In this document: positions 33,821-41,689 of the stretch, one piece after another
How the letters are laid out: each line of letters opens with the position of its first letter
Numbering within the stretch: position 1 is the first letter of the stretch
From: Flavobacteriales bacterium UBA5081
GTDB lineage: Bacteria > Bacteroidota > Bacteroidia > Flavobacteriales_E > Vicingaceae
DNA: 44,541 nt
Direction: 5' to 3'
Assembly (NCBI GenBank): GCA_002415785.1
Contig: DIAJ01000002.1
Location: 1 to 44,541, forward strand
The notes under the pieces: model-generated
Seen by the model: only the letters and a program-made list of their open reading frames with translations
What the model was told of the DNA's origin: nothing
Databases searched by the model: none
Made by a program: the position numbers and the translations under genes

Positions 33821-35143
33821 CTACATTTTTTCCTCTTCATACTTCTTCATATACTTCCTATATAAATATTTATGAGGATTGTCTAAATCGATTTTTTTGC
33901 CGGAGATAAAAGCCAGTAAAAGCTGATTAGTTCGCATGTCTAAAGCATCACCCTCTGAAATAAACAAAGTTGCTTCTTTTCCTACTTCAATGCTTCCCAC
34001 CAAACTGTCGATGCCTAAAATTTTAGCGGTATTTAATGTAATCATTGAAAGAGCCGCTTCTTTTTCAACTCCATAGGCAATGGCAGTACCGGCGTAAAAA
34101 GGTAAATTTCTAGTTCCCATGGCTTCCATACTACCGGAATTTTGTAAGCCCACTAAAATTCCCTTTTTATGTAAAATAGATGGCAGCCGATAAGGTAAGT
34201 CAACTGCATCATCTTCATTCATCGGCAAGGAATGAACTCTTCTCAACAGCACAGGAATATTGCGATCTTTAAGCAAATCACTCACTAAGTTTGCTTCATT
34301 GCCTCCCACTAAAACAACATCTAAATCAAACTCATCAAAAAAGTAAATGGCATCTGTTATCTCTTGAACTCTTTCTGCATGAAGGTATAATTTTGCCTTT
34401 TTCTCAAAAACAGGCTTCATCGCCTCAAAACGAATATTTTTTTCTAAGTGAAAATCTACTTTTCGATAGGCATTTGCTTGCTTAAAAAAATCTTTTAATT
34501 GCTTTATTTCACTGCGATAATTTTCTTCAATTTTTGCTCTTTTCTTTTCATCCTCCCAGCTGTTCTTCAAATAAATATTTGGCCAATTTAAATGAATTCC
34601 ATCATCTACTTTTAAGGCGGCATCTTCCCAGTTCCAACCTTCTAAATTAAATACGCTAGAGCTTCCGGAAATTCTGCCGCCTTTGGGTGCAGCTTGAGCC
34701 AATAAAACGCCATTACTCCGAACAGTAGAGCTAATTCTTGATTCAGTATTGTAGGCAATTAAGGATCGAACATGTGGGTTCATTTCTCCAACGTCATCAA
34801 AGTCGCGACTTGCCCGAACAGCATCAATTTCTACCAAACCCAAACGAGAATTGGGCGCAATAAAGCCTGGGTACAAGTGCTTTCCCTCCAGGTGGATGAT
34901 GGTATCGTATTTTGTCGAATCCATTCTGGCATCAATGGCTGCCATTACCAAATCAATTTTCCCATCTCTAAGGCCAATTGCGGAACGAGGAATCACTTCT
35001 CCATTGCCTAAGTGTGCAGTTGCTCCCAACAATAAAATCGACTGCTTTTGCTCGCTTGCCGGCTTAGGCAACTGCGCATTTACTAAAAAGGTAGAAAGTA
35101 GCGCCAAAAGCAGTAAATTACTCTTCCAAAGTATCGCATTCAT
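33821..35143 (-). CDS. Exported amidohydrolase-like protein lacking the HxH motif
   Basis: This 440-residue protein has a signal peptide (LLLLALLSTFLVNAQ) and the amidohydrolase frame: an N-terminal beta-sandwich start (ILLLGATAHLGNGEV), the strand LEGKHLYPGFI, and the late TLNTAKILGIDSLVGSIEVGKEATLFI. Where active members have HxH after PGFID, this one has N98-S-R100 (PGFIAPNSRLG), so the metal site is lost. The later Asp is also not evident. It may be a structural or regulatory partner of the larger upstream protein, whose end it overlaps by 26 bases. An ATG start at 35143 is clear. Confidence 0.75.
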   Translation of the reverse strand: MNAILWKSNLLLLALLSTFLVNAQLPKPASEQKQSILLLGATAHLGNGEVIPRSAIGLRDGKIDLVMAAIDARMDSTKYDTIIHLEGKHLYPGFIAPNSRLGLVEIDAVRASRDFDDVGEMNPHVRSLIAYNTESRISSTVRSNGVLLAQAAPKGGRISGSSSVFNLEGWNWEDAALKVDDGIHLNWPNIYLKNSWEDEKKRAKIEENYRSEIKQLKDFFKQANAYRKVDFHLEKNIRFEAMKPVFEKKAKLYLHAERVQEITDAIYFFDEFDLDVVLVGGNEANLVSDLLKDRNIPVLLRRVHSLPMNEDDAVDLPYRLPSILHKKGILVGLQNSGSMEAMGTRNLPFYAGTAIAYGVEKEAALSMITLNTAKILGIDSLVGSIEVGKEATLFISEGDALDMRTNQLLLAFISGKKIDLDNPHKYLYRKYMKKYEEEKM

Positions 35144-38100
35144 ATAATTTGTTTTTTTCTTTTTTCACTTTTTGAGTTTCTTTTCCCTTTTTCTTCTCGG
35201 CTAACATTAAAGCTATAATTCGCTCTCTCTCTTTTACAACTGCCTTTCGCATGGCAGCATCTCTTTCTTCATCGTAATAAGGAATTCCATCAATGTAGTT
35301 TTGCTTTACCTTTGAGTAAACCGACAAAGGGTGTCCGTTCCAAAGCACCAAGTCAGCATCTTTACCGGCTTTTATACTTCCCATTCGATCATCTAAATGG
35401 AGCATCTTTGCAGGATTTAAAGTCACAAACTTCCAAGCTTCTTCTTCTGAAATTCCACCGTATTTTACCGCTTTTGCCGCTTCTTGATTTAAGCGTCTTC
35501 CCATTTCTGCATCATCGGAATTAAATGCGGTTAAAACACCTTGTTTGTGCATAATCGCTCCATTGTATGGAATGGCATCATTCACTTCAAATTTATACGC
35601 CCACCAGTCTGAGAAAGTAGAACCGGCAGCTCCATGTGCTCTCATTTTATCAGCCACTTTATAACCCTCTAGGATGTGAGTAAAAGTATTTACCGTAAAT
35701 CCCATAGAGTCGGCAACATGCATCAACATATTAATTTCTGATTGAATATAAGAATGACAACTGATAAATCGATTGCTGTCCAATATTTCAGCTAAAACCT
35801 CAAGCTCTGTATCTCGCCGAGGTGCGGCGGATTTCTTTTTTTGCCGTTTGCTTTTGGCATTATACAGTTCCCACTCTGCTTGGTATTCTTTAGCACGAAT
35901 AAAAGCGTCGTAAAATACTTGTTCAACTCCCATTCGCGTTTGTGGGAATCGAACCGCATTGTGATCACCCCAATTTGTTTGTTTTACATTTTCACCTAAG
36001 GCAAACTTGATGAAACCTTTTGCGTCATTTATCAGCATTTTTTGAGGTGTTTGCCCCCAACGTAATTTAATAATGGCCGACCTTCCCCCGATTGGGTTTG
36101 CCGAGCCATGCAGTAGTTGAGAGGCCGAAACTCCGCCTGAAAGCTGACGATAAATATTAATATCGTCAGAGTTAACAACATCCTCAATGCTTACTTCAGC
36201 GGTAACCGCTTGTCCGGCTTCGTTTACTCCGCGACTTATGGCAATATGAGAGTGCTCATCGATTATTCCACTGGTTAAATGCAAGCCTTTGGCGTCAATT
36301 TCTCTTACTTTATCTGCTAGCTTGGGAAACATTAACTTAAGGTCAATTTTATGTCCCAACATCAAGATTTTCCCTTCATTGATTAGGACATCGTAATTTT
36401 TTACAATTCCTTCTTTTTCATTTGTCCAAACGGTGGTATTTCTAAAAATAATGGGTTCAGCTTTCGCTGGAATGCTGTCCCAGCCGTAAGCCATGTTCGG
36501 AAAATGAATGGCCGCCAACTCCTTGTTATTAGTCGAATCTATTTTGGCATCTGTACTATCCGTTTTTTCAACTTCTCTTTTGCGAATTGCTCCCCAGTCA
36601 TGCCACTCCCCATCAAATGTTGATTTTCCACTCCAAATTCTACTTTGTCGATCACTAACACTTCCACTAAGGCGATATAATTCATCCTGAAAATGGAACG
36701 ACAAGCTAATGCGATTGCCTTCTAATTTAATATTTGCTTTTGAAAATTCATCTTTGCCTTTTTCTGCTACAGCCGCTTTAAGTTGATTTAATTCCCCGCT
36801 CACTTTTAAGTCAAATTGACGAACTCCGTGAATATTTAAGCTATAAAGTCCTCTAATATCAATTATATCTGATATATTAATCTCAAACTCTTTTCCTTTC
36901 ACCCAATTTGAGTAAAGAATAGTTTTTTCGTTAAAAAGCGTATCAGAACTAATAATAAAATTGGCAAACTTGCCTTTTTCAAGGCTTCCCAAAATGGAAT
37001 CAACTCTCAATAGTTCGGCCGGAGTAAGTGTTAAAGCTCTTATAGCTCTGTCGTGACTTAATCCTTTTTTAATAGAGCGACCTATATTTTCAAAAAAGCT
37101 TTTTTCATTTTCAATTTTATCTGCGCTAATGCTAAAAGTGATCTCTTCATTTTGCAAGTGAACCAAATTCTCATCTGCCTTTTCCCATTCTTTCATTTTG
37201 GCTAAAGAAAGCTGTAAAGCATCATAAGGGTCACTTACGTCGTATGGCTTTGGGTAGTTTACAGGAACAATCAGCGGAGCTTTTGTGTTTTTTAGCTCAT
37301 TTAAACGTTTGTAATCGTCTCCCGTTGTTTTAATAATAAACTGAAAACCTAAAGTATCTCCTAACAAATCCGCTCTTAGCGTAGAAAGTTGACTGCCTAC
37401 TTCAATTATTTTGGGCAAGCTTTTTTGATTATTCACAGCCACTAAAGTGGCATTAAAATCTCTTTCTTCAGGATTCTCTGCATACCATTCAGCATCATAA
37501 TGCAATTGGCGAATCAGAGCTATAATTCCCATAAGAGAAGTGGGGTATGTTTGTTTGGACTTTCCCTTAAAAAAAGAATACTGAGCAGCGGCTTTTGGAA
37601 GTATTGTCCATTCATCTTCATCAGTATGTAGAGCTACTAAAGCAGAAGTCCCGCGATGAATTCCATCGTTTTGATGGGTTAAAGCACTACCGAAACCCAT
37701 TTTTCGAAGTTTCTTTGCTTCTTTTTCATTGTAATTAAAAAGTTCAAAAGCATTTTGCTCAGCTTTGATCGCTTCGTTCCAATAGTAAGGACCTTTCTTT
37801 TTAGAGTTTAATTGTGGACTTCTGTCATTTTGTTCATTTTTATACTCTTCAATCCCATATTGCGAATGCATTTCAATAAAAGAAGGGTAAATAAACTTTC
37901 CTTCTAGATCCTGCACCACACAATTTTTAGGAAGCTCAATGGCACTTCCTAAATCAACAATTTTGTCGTTTTTAATAAGAAGTGTAGCATTTGACAACCA
38001 CTTGCCTTCGCCTACATAAATTTGAGCATTTGTAAAAGCCGTGTAGTGATTTCTACTATCTCTGGTTCCGTTTACCGGCTCCCAATCTTGCGCATTTAAC

Positions 38101-38144
38101 TGAAAAATACCGAGAAAAAGGATAATTGTGATAAGTGTTCGCAT
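35118..38144 (-). CDS. Exported double-domain amidohydrolase
   Basis: This 1,008-residue protein has a signal peptide (LITIILFLGIFQLNAQ) and two amidohydrolase-like halves. The first (about 25-430) has EMHSQYG, where the second metal His is Gln (H93-S-Q95), so it is probably inactive. The second (about 590-985) has IIDEHSHIAISR with H631-S-H633, then SCHSYIQ, FTHILEGYKV and FNSDDAEMG, the normal set of metal ligands, and NPAKMLHLDDRMGSIKAGKDADLVLW. It probably cleaves an amide or ring substrate in the periplasm; imidazolonepropionase-like members are the nearest type. It is first in a two-gene operon with the 440-residue paralogue. Confidence 0.8.
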   Translation of the reverse strand: MRTLITIILFLGIFQLNAQDWEPVNGTRDSRNHYTAFTNAQIYVGEGKWLSNATLLIKNDKIVDLGSAIELPKNCVVQDLEGKFIYPSFIEMHSQYGIEEYKNEQNDRSPQLNSKKKGPYYWNEAIKAEQNAFELFNYNEKEAKKLRKMGFGSALTHQNDGIHRGTSALVALHTDEDEWTILPKAAAQYSFFKGKSKQTYPTSLMGIIALIRQLHYDAEWYAENPEERDFNATLVAVNNQKSLPKIIEVGSQLSTLRADLLGDTLGFQFIIKTTGDDYKRLNELKNTKAPLIVPVNYPKPYDVSDPYDALQLSLAKMKEWEKADENLVHLQNEEITFSISADKIENEKSFFENIGRSIKKGLSHDRAIRALTLTPAELLRVDSILGSLEKGKFANFIISSDTLFNEKTILYSNWVKGKEFEINISDIIDIRGLYSLNIHGVRQFDLKVSGELNQLKAAVAEKGKDEFSKANIKLEGNRISLSFHFQDELYRLSGSVSDRQSRIWSGKSTFDGEWHDWGAIRKREVEKTDSTDAKIDSTNNKELAAIHFPNMAYGWDSIPAKAEPIIFRNTTVWTNEKEGIVKNYDVLINEGKILMLGHKIDLKLMFPKLADKVREIDAKGLHLTSGIIDEHSHIAISRGVNEAGQAVTAEVSIEDVVNSDDINIYRQLSGGVSASQLLHGSANPIGGRSAIIKLRWGQTPQKMLINDAKGFIKFALGENVKQTNWGDHNAVRFPQTRMGVEQVFYDAFIRAKEYQAEWELYNAKSKRQKKKSAAPRRDTELEVLAEILDSNRFISCHSYIQSEINMLMHVADSMGFTVNTFTHILEGYKVADKMRAHGAAGSTFSDWWAYKFEVNDAIPYNGAIMHKQGVLTAFNSDDAEMGRRLNQEAAKAVKYGGISEEEAWKFVTLNPAKMLHLDDRMGSIKAGKDADLVLWNGHPLSVYSKVKQNYIDGIPYYDEERDAAMRKAVVKERERIIALMLAEKKKGKETQKVKKEKNKLYECDTLEE

Positions 38145-38753
38145 AGGAAAATAAAAAAATCAAAAGTACCAAAACAAAGGTTGTGAGGGGAAGGTTTAGG
38201 TGTTTTCCACAGCTGAAGTTTCTTTTAGATGCAAGATCGCTTCGCTGTTAGAAGAGAGTGAGTTGGAGAAAAGATGAAGGATTAAGGTTAAAGGCTTTTT
38301 CTTTCAACTTTCCTTTTTTCAAAGCCCTGAAAGGGCGACATCTAATAGCCGGGTACGTAAGTGCCCGGATAGAATGAAGAGAGTTGATGTAACTTTTGGC
38401 GACATTTTGTACCAAAATGATGACAAAAGTGAATGTGAAGCTCTAATTTTTAAACATTAAGAAGCAAGATTTAATACAACTTCGTTGAAATAGTTAAAGC
38501 TGAGGTTTTAACCACGAAGGACGCTAAGCACGCTCATAGAGCTCAAAGTGAATGTGCTATTGTAAAAGCCGGCGAAGCAAAAACCAATTCTCACCCAAGC
38601 GAGAAAAGTAATTTCAATATTTCATTCCATACTCCCCACTTGACATTTGAAATTTGCGATTTGAAATTTATACTGTCAAAAATTATTTAGCTTAATAAAG
38701 AAGATTGTAAATCAACGTATCGATTTAGTTATCTTTACCAAAAAAATTAAGCT
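38145..38753. other. Gene-free 600-base stretch with interspersed repeats
   Basis: No believable gene is seen here. It contains GCCCTGAAAGGGC (38324-38336), a 5-base-arm palindrome, followed by GACATCTAATAG and CCGGGTACGTAAGTGCCCGG (38349-38368), a second hairpin. AACCACGAAGGACGCTAAGC lies at 38510-38529. These resemble repeats found between genes in many Bacteroidota. The last 100 bases should include the promoter of the 38754 gene, but no box stands out. No tRNA or known RNA was recognised. Confidence 0.5.
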
Positions 38754-39206
38754 ATGTACACAGGAATGTTACACCTTCATAATCTATTAAGATACGCCAT
38801 TGTAATTCTGCTTATTTGGGCAGTAGTAAAATCATTTATTGGTTGGTTTGGCAAAAAAGAATACACTGCAGCAGATAATAAAGTGAGTTTGTTTTTGTTG
38901 ATTTCTGCTCATTTACAATTGCTGATTGGATTGGTACTTTACTTTATGAGCCCTGTTGTTGAAACCGCACTTAGCGATTTTGGAGGAGCAATGAAAGATC
39001 CGGTATTGCGTTTTTGGGGCGTAGAGCACATAGCCTCAATGGTAATTGGCATTGCGATAATTACCTTAGGTAGAATTATGGCGAAAAAAGGCAAAACAGA
39101 TGCTACTAAATTTAGAAGACAAGCCATTTACTTTTTATTGGCAATGGTGTTGATTTTTTCTGCAATTCCTTGGCCTTGGTCGGCTATTTCTAGAGCTTGG
39201 TTTTAA
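38754..39206 (+). CDS. Four-TM membrane protein, cytochrome-b-like
   Basis: This 150-residue protein has four membrane segments (about residues 10-32, 45-66, 90-108 and 123-143). Histidines occur near membrane edges: HLHNLLRYA near the N-terminus, ISAHLQLLIGLVLYF in the second segment, and GVEHIASMVIGIAI in the third. This pattern recalls small cytochrome-b-like or copper-resistance-D-like proteins of Bacteroidota, and similar sequences are often labelled cytochrome B. Haem binding is not proven. It starts at ATG 38754 and precedes hflX by a short gap. Confidence 0.7.
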   Translation: MYTGMLHLHNLLRYAIVILLIWAVVKSFIGWFGKKEYTAADNKVSLFLLISAHLQLLIGLVLYFMSPVVETALSDFGGAMKDPVLRFWGVEHIASMVIGIAIITLGRIMAKKGKTDATKFRRQAIYFLLAMVLIFSAIPWPWSAISRAWF

Positions 39207-39228
39207 GCTTTAAACATAGCGGAATGCT

Positions 39229-39236
39229 TACCTTTG
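39229..39236 (+). promoter_or_regulatory. Probable minus-7 box of hflX
   Basis: TACCTTTG matches TAnnTTTG and ends six bases before ATG 39243. The longer frame from TTG 39234 would start inside this box, so if the box is real the ATG is the start and the leader is almost absent. The nearest TTG upstream is 29 bases away, too far to be a normal minus-33. Confidence 0.4.
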
Positions 39237-39242
39237 TATAAT

Positions 39243-40436
39243 ATGCATCACCCCATTACTACAGAAGAAAAAATTGAAAATGCCGTACTTGTTGGAGTAA
39301 TTACTCAGGAACAAGATGAGCAGCAAGTTGAAGAATATTTAGATGAGCTGGCTTTTTTAGCAGAGACGGCAGGCGCTAATGCGGTAAAACGCTTTACGCA
39401 AAAATTAAATGCGCCACATCCTAAGAGTTTCGTAGGCACAGGCAAATTGCAAGAAATCATCGATTATGTGAAAAAGAATGAGGTTGGTTTAGTCATTTTT
39501 GATGATGAACTAAGCCCTTCACAAACTCGAAATATCGAGAATTCTTTTAAGGAGGTAAAAGTTTTAGACCGAAGTAATTTGATTCTCGACATTTTTGCCA
39601 AAAGAGCGCGAACGGCTGCGGCTAAAACGCAAGTGGAGTTAGCTCAATACGAATATTTATTGCCTCGACTAACCCGCATGTGGACTCACCTTTCTCGTCA
39701 GAAAGGGGGAATTGGAATGCGCGGTCCCGGTGAAACGGAAATTGAAACGGATCGACGAATCATTCGTGATAAGATTGCTTTGTTAAAAAGTAAACTAGCT
39801 AAGATCGACAAGCAGAAGGAAACCCAACGTAAAGGTCGTCAGCAAATGATTCGTGCGGCTTTGGTAGGCTACACTAATGTGGGGAAATCTACTTTAATGA
39901 ACTTGCTCTCTAAATCTGAAGTATTTGCCGAAAACAAGCTCTTTGCGACTTTAGACACCACCGTGCGCAAGATTGTGGTAGGTAATCTACCTTTTCTACT
40001 TTCAGATACCGTTGGATTTATCCGCAAGTTACCTCATCACTTGGTAGACTCCTTTAAGTCTACTTTAGACGAGGTGCGCGAAGCCGATATTTTATTGCAT
40101 GTGGTTGATATCTCTCACCCCAATTTTGAAGAGCAAATTCAAACGGTGAACGAAACACTTGCGGAAATGGGCGCCAAAGACAAGCCCACCATAATGATCT
40201 TTAATAAAGTGGATGCTTACACTTATACCAAAAAAGAGGAAGACGACCTTACACCGGAGACTAGAGAAAACAGGAGCTTGGATGATTTAAAGAAAAGCTG
40301 GATGGCAAAAGAAAACTACCCTTGCATCTTTATTTCAGCGCAAAAACGAATCAACTACGAAGAGCTTCGCGACTTGCTTTACGAACAAATTAAAGGATTG
40401 CATTTAAAGATTTATCCGCATCGATTGTTGTATTAG
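39243..40436 (+). CDS. hflX: Ribosome-associated GTPase HflX
   Basis: This 397-residue GTPase binds the 50S subunit and rescues or splits stalled ribosomes in stress. The HflX N-domain is present (AGANAVKRFTQKL, FVGTGKLQEIIDYV, FDDELSPSQTRNIE, VLDRSNLILDIFAKRART). The linker GGIGMRGPGETEIETDRR is diagnostic. The GTPase domain has the G1 motif GYTNVGKST, G3 DTVGFIRKLPHHLVDSFKSTLDE and G4 NKVD. I chose ATG 39243. Its stop overlaps that of the convergent Fic gene by four bases. Confidence 0.95.
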   Translation: MHHPITTEEKIENAVLVGVITQEQDEQQVEEYLDELAFLAETAGANAVKRFTQKLNAPHPKSFVGTGKLQEIIDYVKKNEVGLVIFDDELSPSQTRNIENSFKEVKVLDRSNLILDIFAKRARTAAAKTQVELAQYEYLLPRLTRMWTHLSRQKGGIGMRGPGETEIETDRRIIRDKIALLKSKLAKIDKQKETQRKGRQQMIRAALVGYTNVGKSTLMNLLSKSEVFAENKLFATLDTTVRKIVVGNLPFLLSDTVGFIRKLPHHLVDSFKSTLDEVREADILLHVVDISHPNFEEQIQTVNETLAEMGAKDKPTIMIFNKVDAYTYTKKEEDDLTPETRENRSLDDLKKSWMAKENYPCIFISAQKRINYEELRDLLYEQIKGLHLKIYPHRLLY

Positions 40437-41476
40437 AAATAAGTCCGTACAGCAAACTCAAACTGATCCATAAAAATTTGCTTCATAGGACTAATGTTGT
40501 TCTGCTCATAAAAAATTAACATGGCTTTTTTATAATCAATTGCCTCTACTGTTCTAAAAGATAGCGGGCAAATTTCACTTTGTATTAAAAGCGCATTGCT
40601 CAAAATTCTTGCTGTTCGTTTGTTCCCATCAACAAAAGGCTGAATGTAGGACACAAGCACTAAGCAAAGCAATGCTTTTTCAAAGGCGTTTTTTCGTTGA
40701 TTGATTAGCTTACAACTTAGCTCTAGCGCTTCTCTTATTTGGAACTCATTATCCAAAGGAGAGTAATTCGTGCCGGTTATGCCCACCTTTCGTTTTCTTA
40801 AATTTCTGTTGATTGGCAACTCTTTAACTAAAATAGAATGCAATTCTTCTATTTTAGCAACAGTTAACTGGTCAAAGTAGTCCTTCGCTTCAACAACATA
40901 GTCAATTGCCTCTTTGTGATTGAGCAGCATAGTAGCCTCGTCCTTGGTCTTTCCGGCAGCAGTTTTACGCTCTTTTAATAATTGTTCCGTTTCTAAAAGT
41001 GAATATGTATTCCCTTCAATCTGTGAAGACTTCCAACTCAAATCAATGGCAAGACGTTCTAATTCTTTTATGTACTCATCTGAATCTAAATTTGCCACCT
41101 TTTGTCTAAAACCTATTTGTAAATCAGTCAGTTTAGTTAACTCCTGATCCGTAAATAATTCCAATGTAGGGAACAATTCTTCTAAAAGATTGAAATTAAA
41201 TCTTTCATTAATAATTCTCTCATCAATCTCTTCATCAAAGTATGTTTCCATATCAATGGGATAAACAATGCTAAAGTGAGGTGATAAAAAATACTTTGTT
41301 GCTTTTCCTTTACCTGCAATAGAAACATATTGCAGATTAACCAACTCTTTAAGGATTCGTTTTACCGTAGCATAACTTATTTCAGACGCTACCGCCTCAA
41401 ACACCTCTTTTGACGAAAGCTTTTTATTTTGCTCTAGTACCTTTATTATTAATTGTTGATTGTAGTCAAGATCCAT
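40433..41476 (-). CDS. Winged-helix Fic-domain protein with His-to-Gln active site
   Basis: This 347-residue protein has an N-terminal winged helix-turn-helix (about 1-65: LSSKEVFEAVASEISYATVKRILKELV, then YVSIAGKGKATKYFL) and a C-terminal Fic domain. The inhibitory helix motif SSQIEGN (150-156, S/TxxxEG/N) is intact. The Fic loop reads IQPFVDGNKRTAR, where the normal HPFxDGN histidine is Gln279 (CAG at 40642-40640 on the minus strand). Fic proteins usually transfer AMP or another phosphate-linked group and need that His. So this one may be inactive in that reaction, or act differently. The winged helix probably binds the array of TAGCTCA sites just upstream. Confidence 0.85.
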   Translation of the reverse strand: MDLDYNQQLIIKVLEQNKKLSSKEVFEAVASEISYATVKRILKELVNLQYVSIAGKGKATKYFLSPHFSIVYPIDMETYFDEEIDERIINERFNFNLLEELFPTLELFTDQELTKLTDLQIGFRQKVANLDSDEYIKELERLAIDLSWKSSQIEGNTYSLLETEQLLKERKTAAGKTKDEATMLLNHKEAIDYVVEAKDYFDQLTVAKIEELHSILVKELPINRNLRKRKVGITGTNYSPLDNEFQIREALELSCKLINQRKNAFEKALLCLVLVSYIQPFVDGNKRTARILSNALLIQSEICPLSFRTVEAIDYKKAMLIFYEQNNISPMKQIFMDQFEFAVRTYF

Positions 41477-41479
41477 TTG

Positions 41480-41550
41480 TAGCTCATTGTTTCTTCAAAT
41501 ATAGCTCAAATATCGATATTTTGAGCTATATTTTGGATTAATTTGAGCTT
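41480..41550. promoter_or_regulatory. Symmetric four-site operator-like array before the Fic gene
   Basis: TAGCTCA occurs at 41480-41486 and 41502-41508, and its reverse complement TGAGCTA at 41522-41528, with TGAGCTT at 41544-41550. The spacings are 22 bases on each side and the whole is symmetric about 41515. The inner pair forms a 29-base near-perfect palindrome (41501-41529). It begins 4 bases upstream of the Fic start codon, so it covers the leader and promoter region. Autorepression by the winged-helix domain is the obvious inference. Confidence 0.6.
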
Positions 41551-41689
41551 AAAGACGAAAAAGCTAAACTAATTACGGCTTTTGACCTAAACTTTGTGCT
41601 AGCAAACTCAACTTAATCCGAGGCAATGATGCAAATACCGTTACAACATTTCAATTAAATTCGCAAAAAGTTGTGATATTTTGCGAAAA

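Noticed and set aside
38145..38753. A possible CRISPR array or tRNA gene in the gene-free stretch.
   Set aside because: There are only two or three short unlike hairpins, with no regular repeat-spacer pattern and no cloverleaf.
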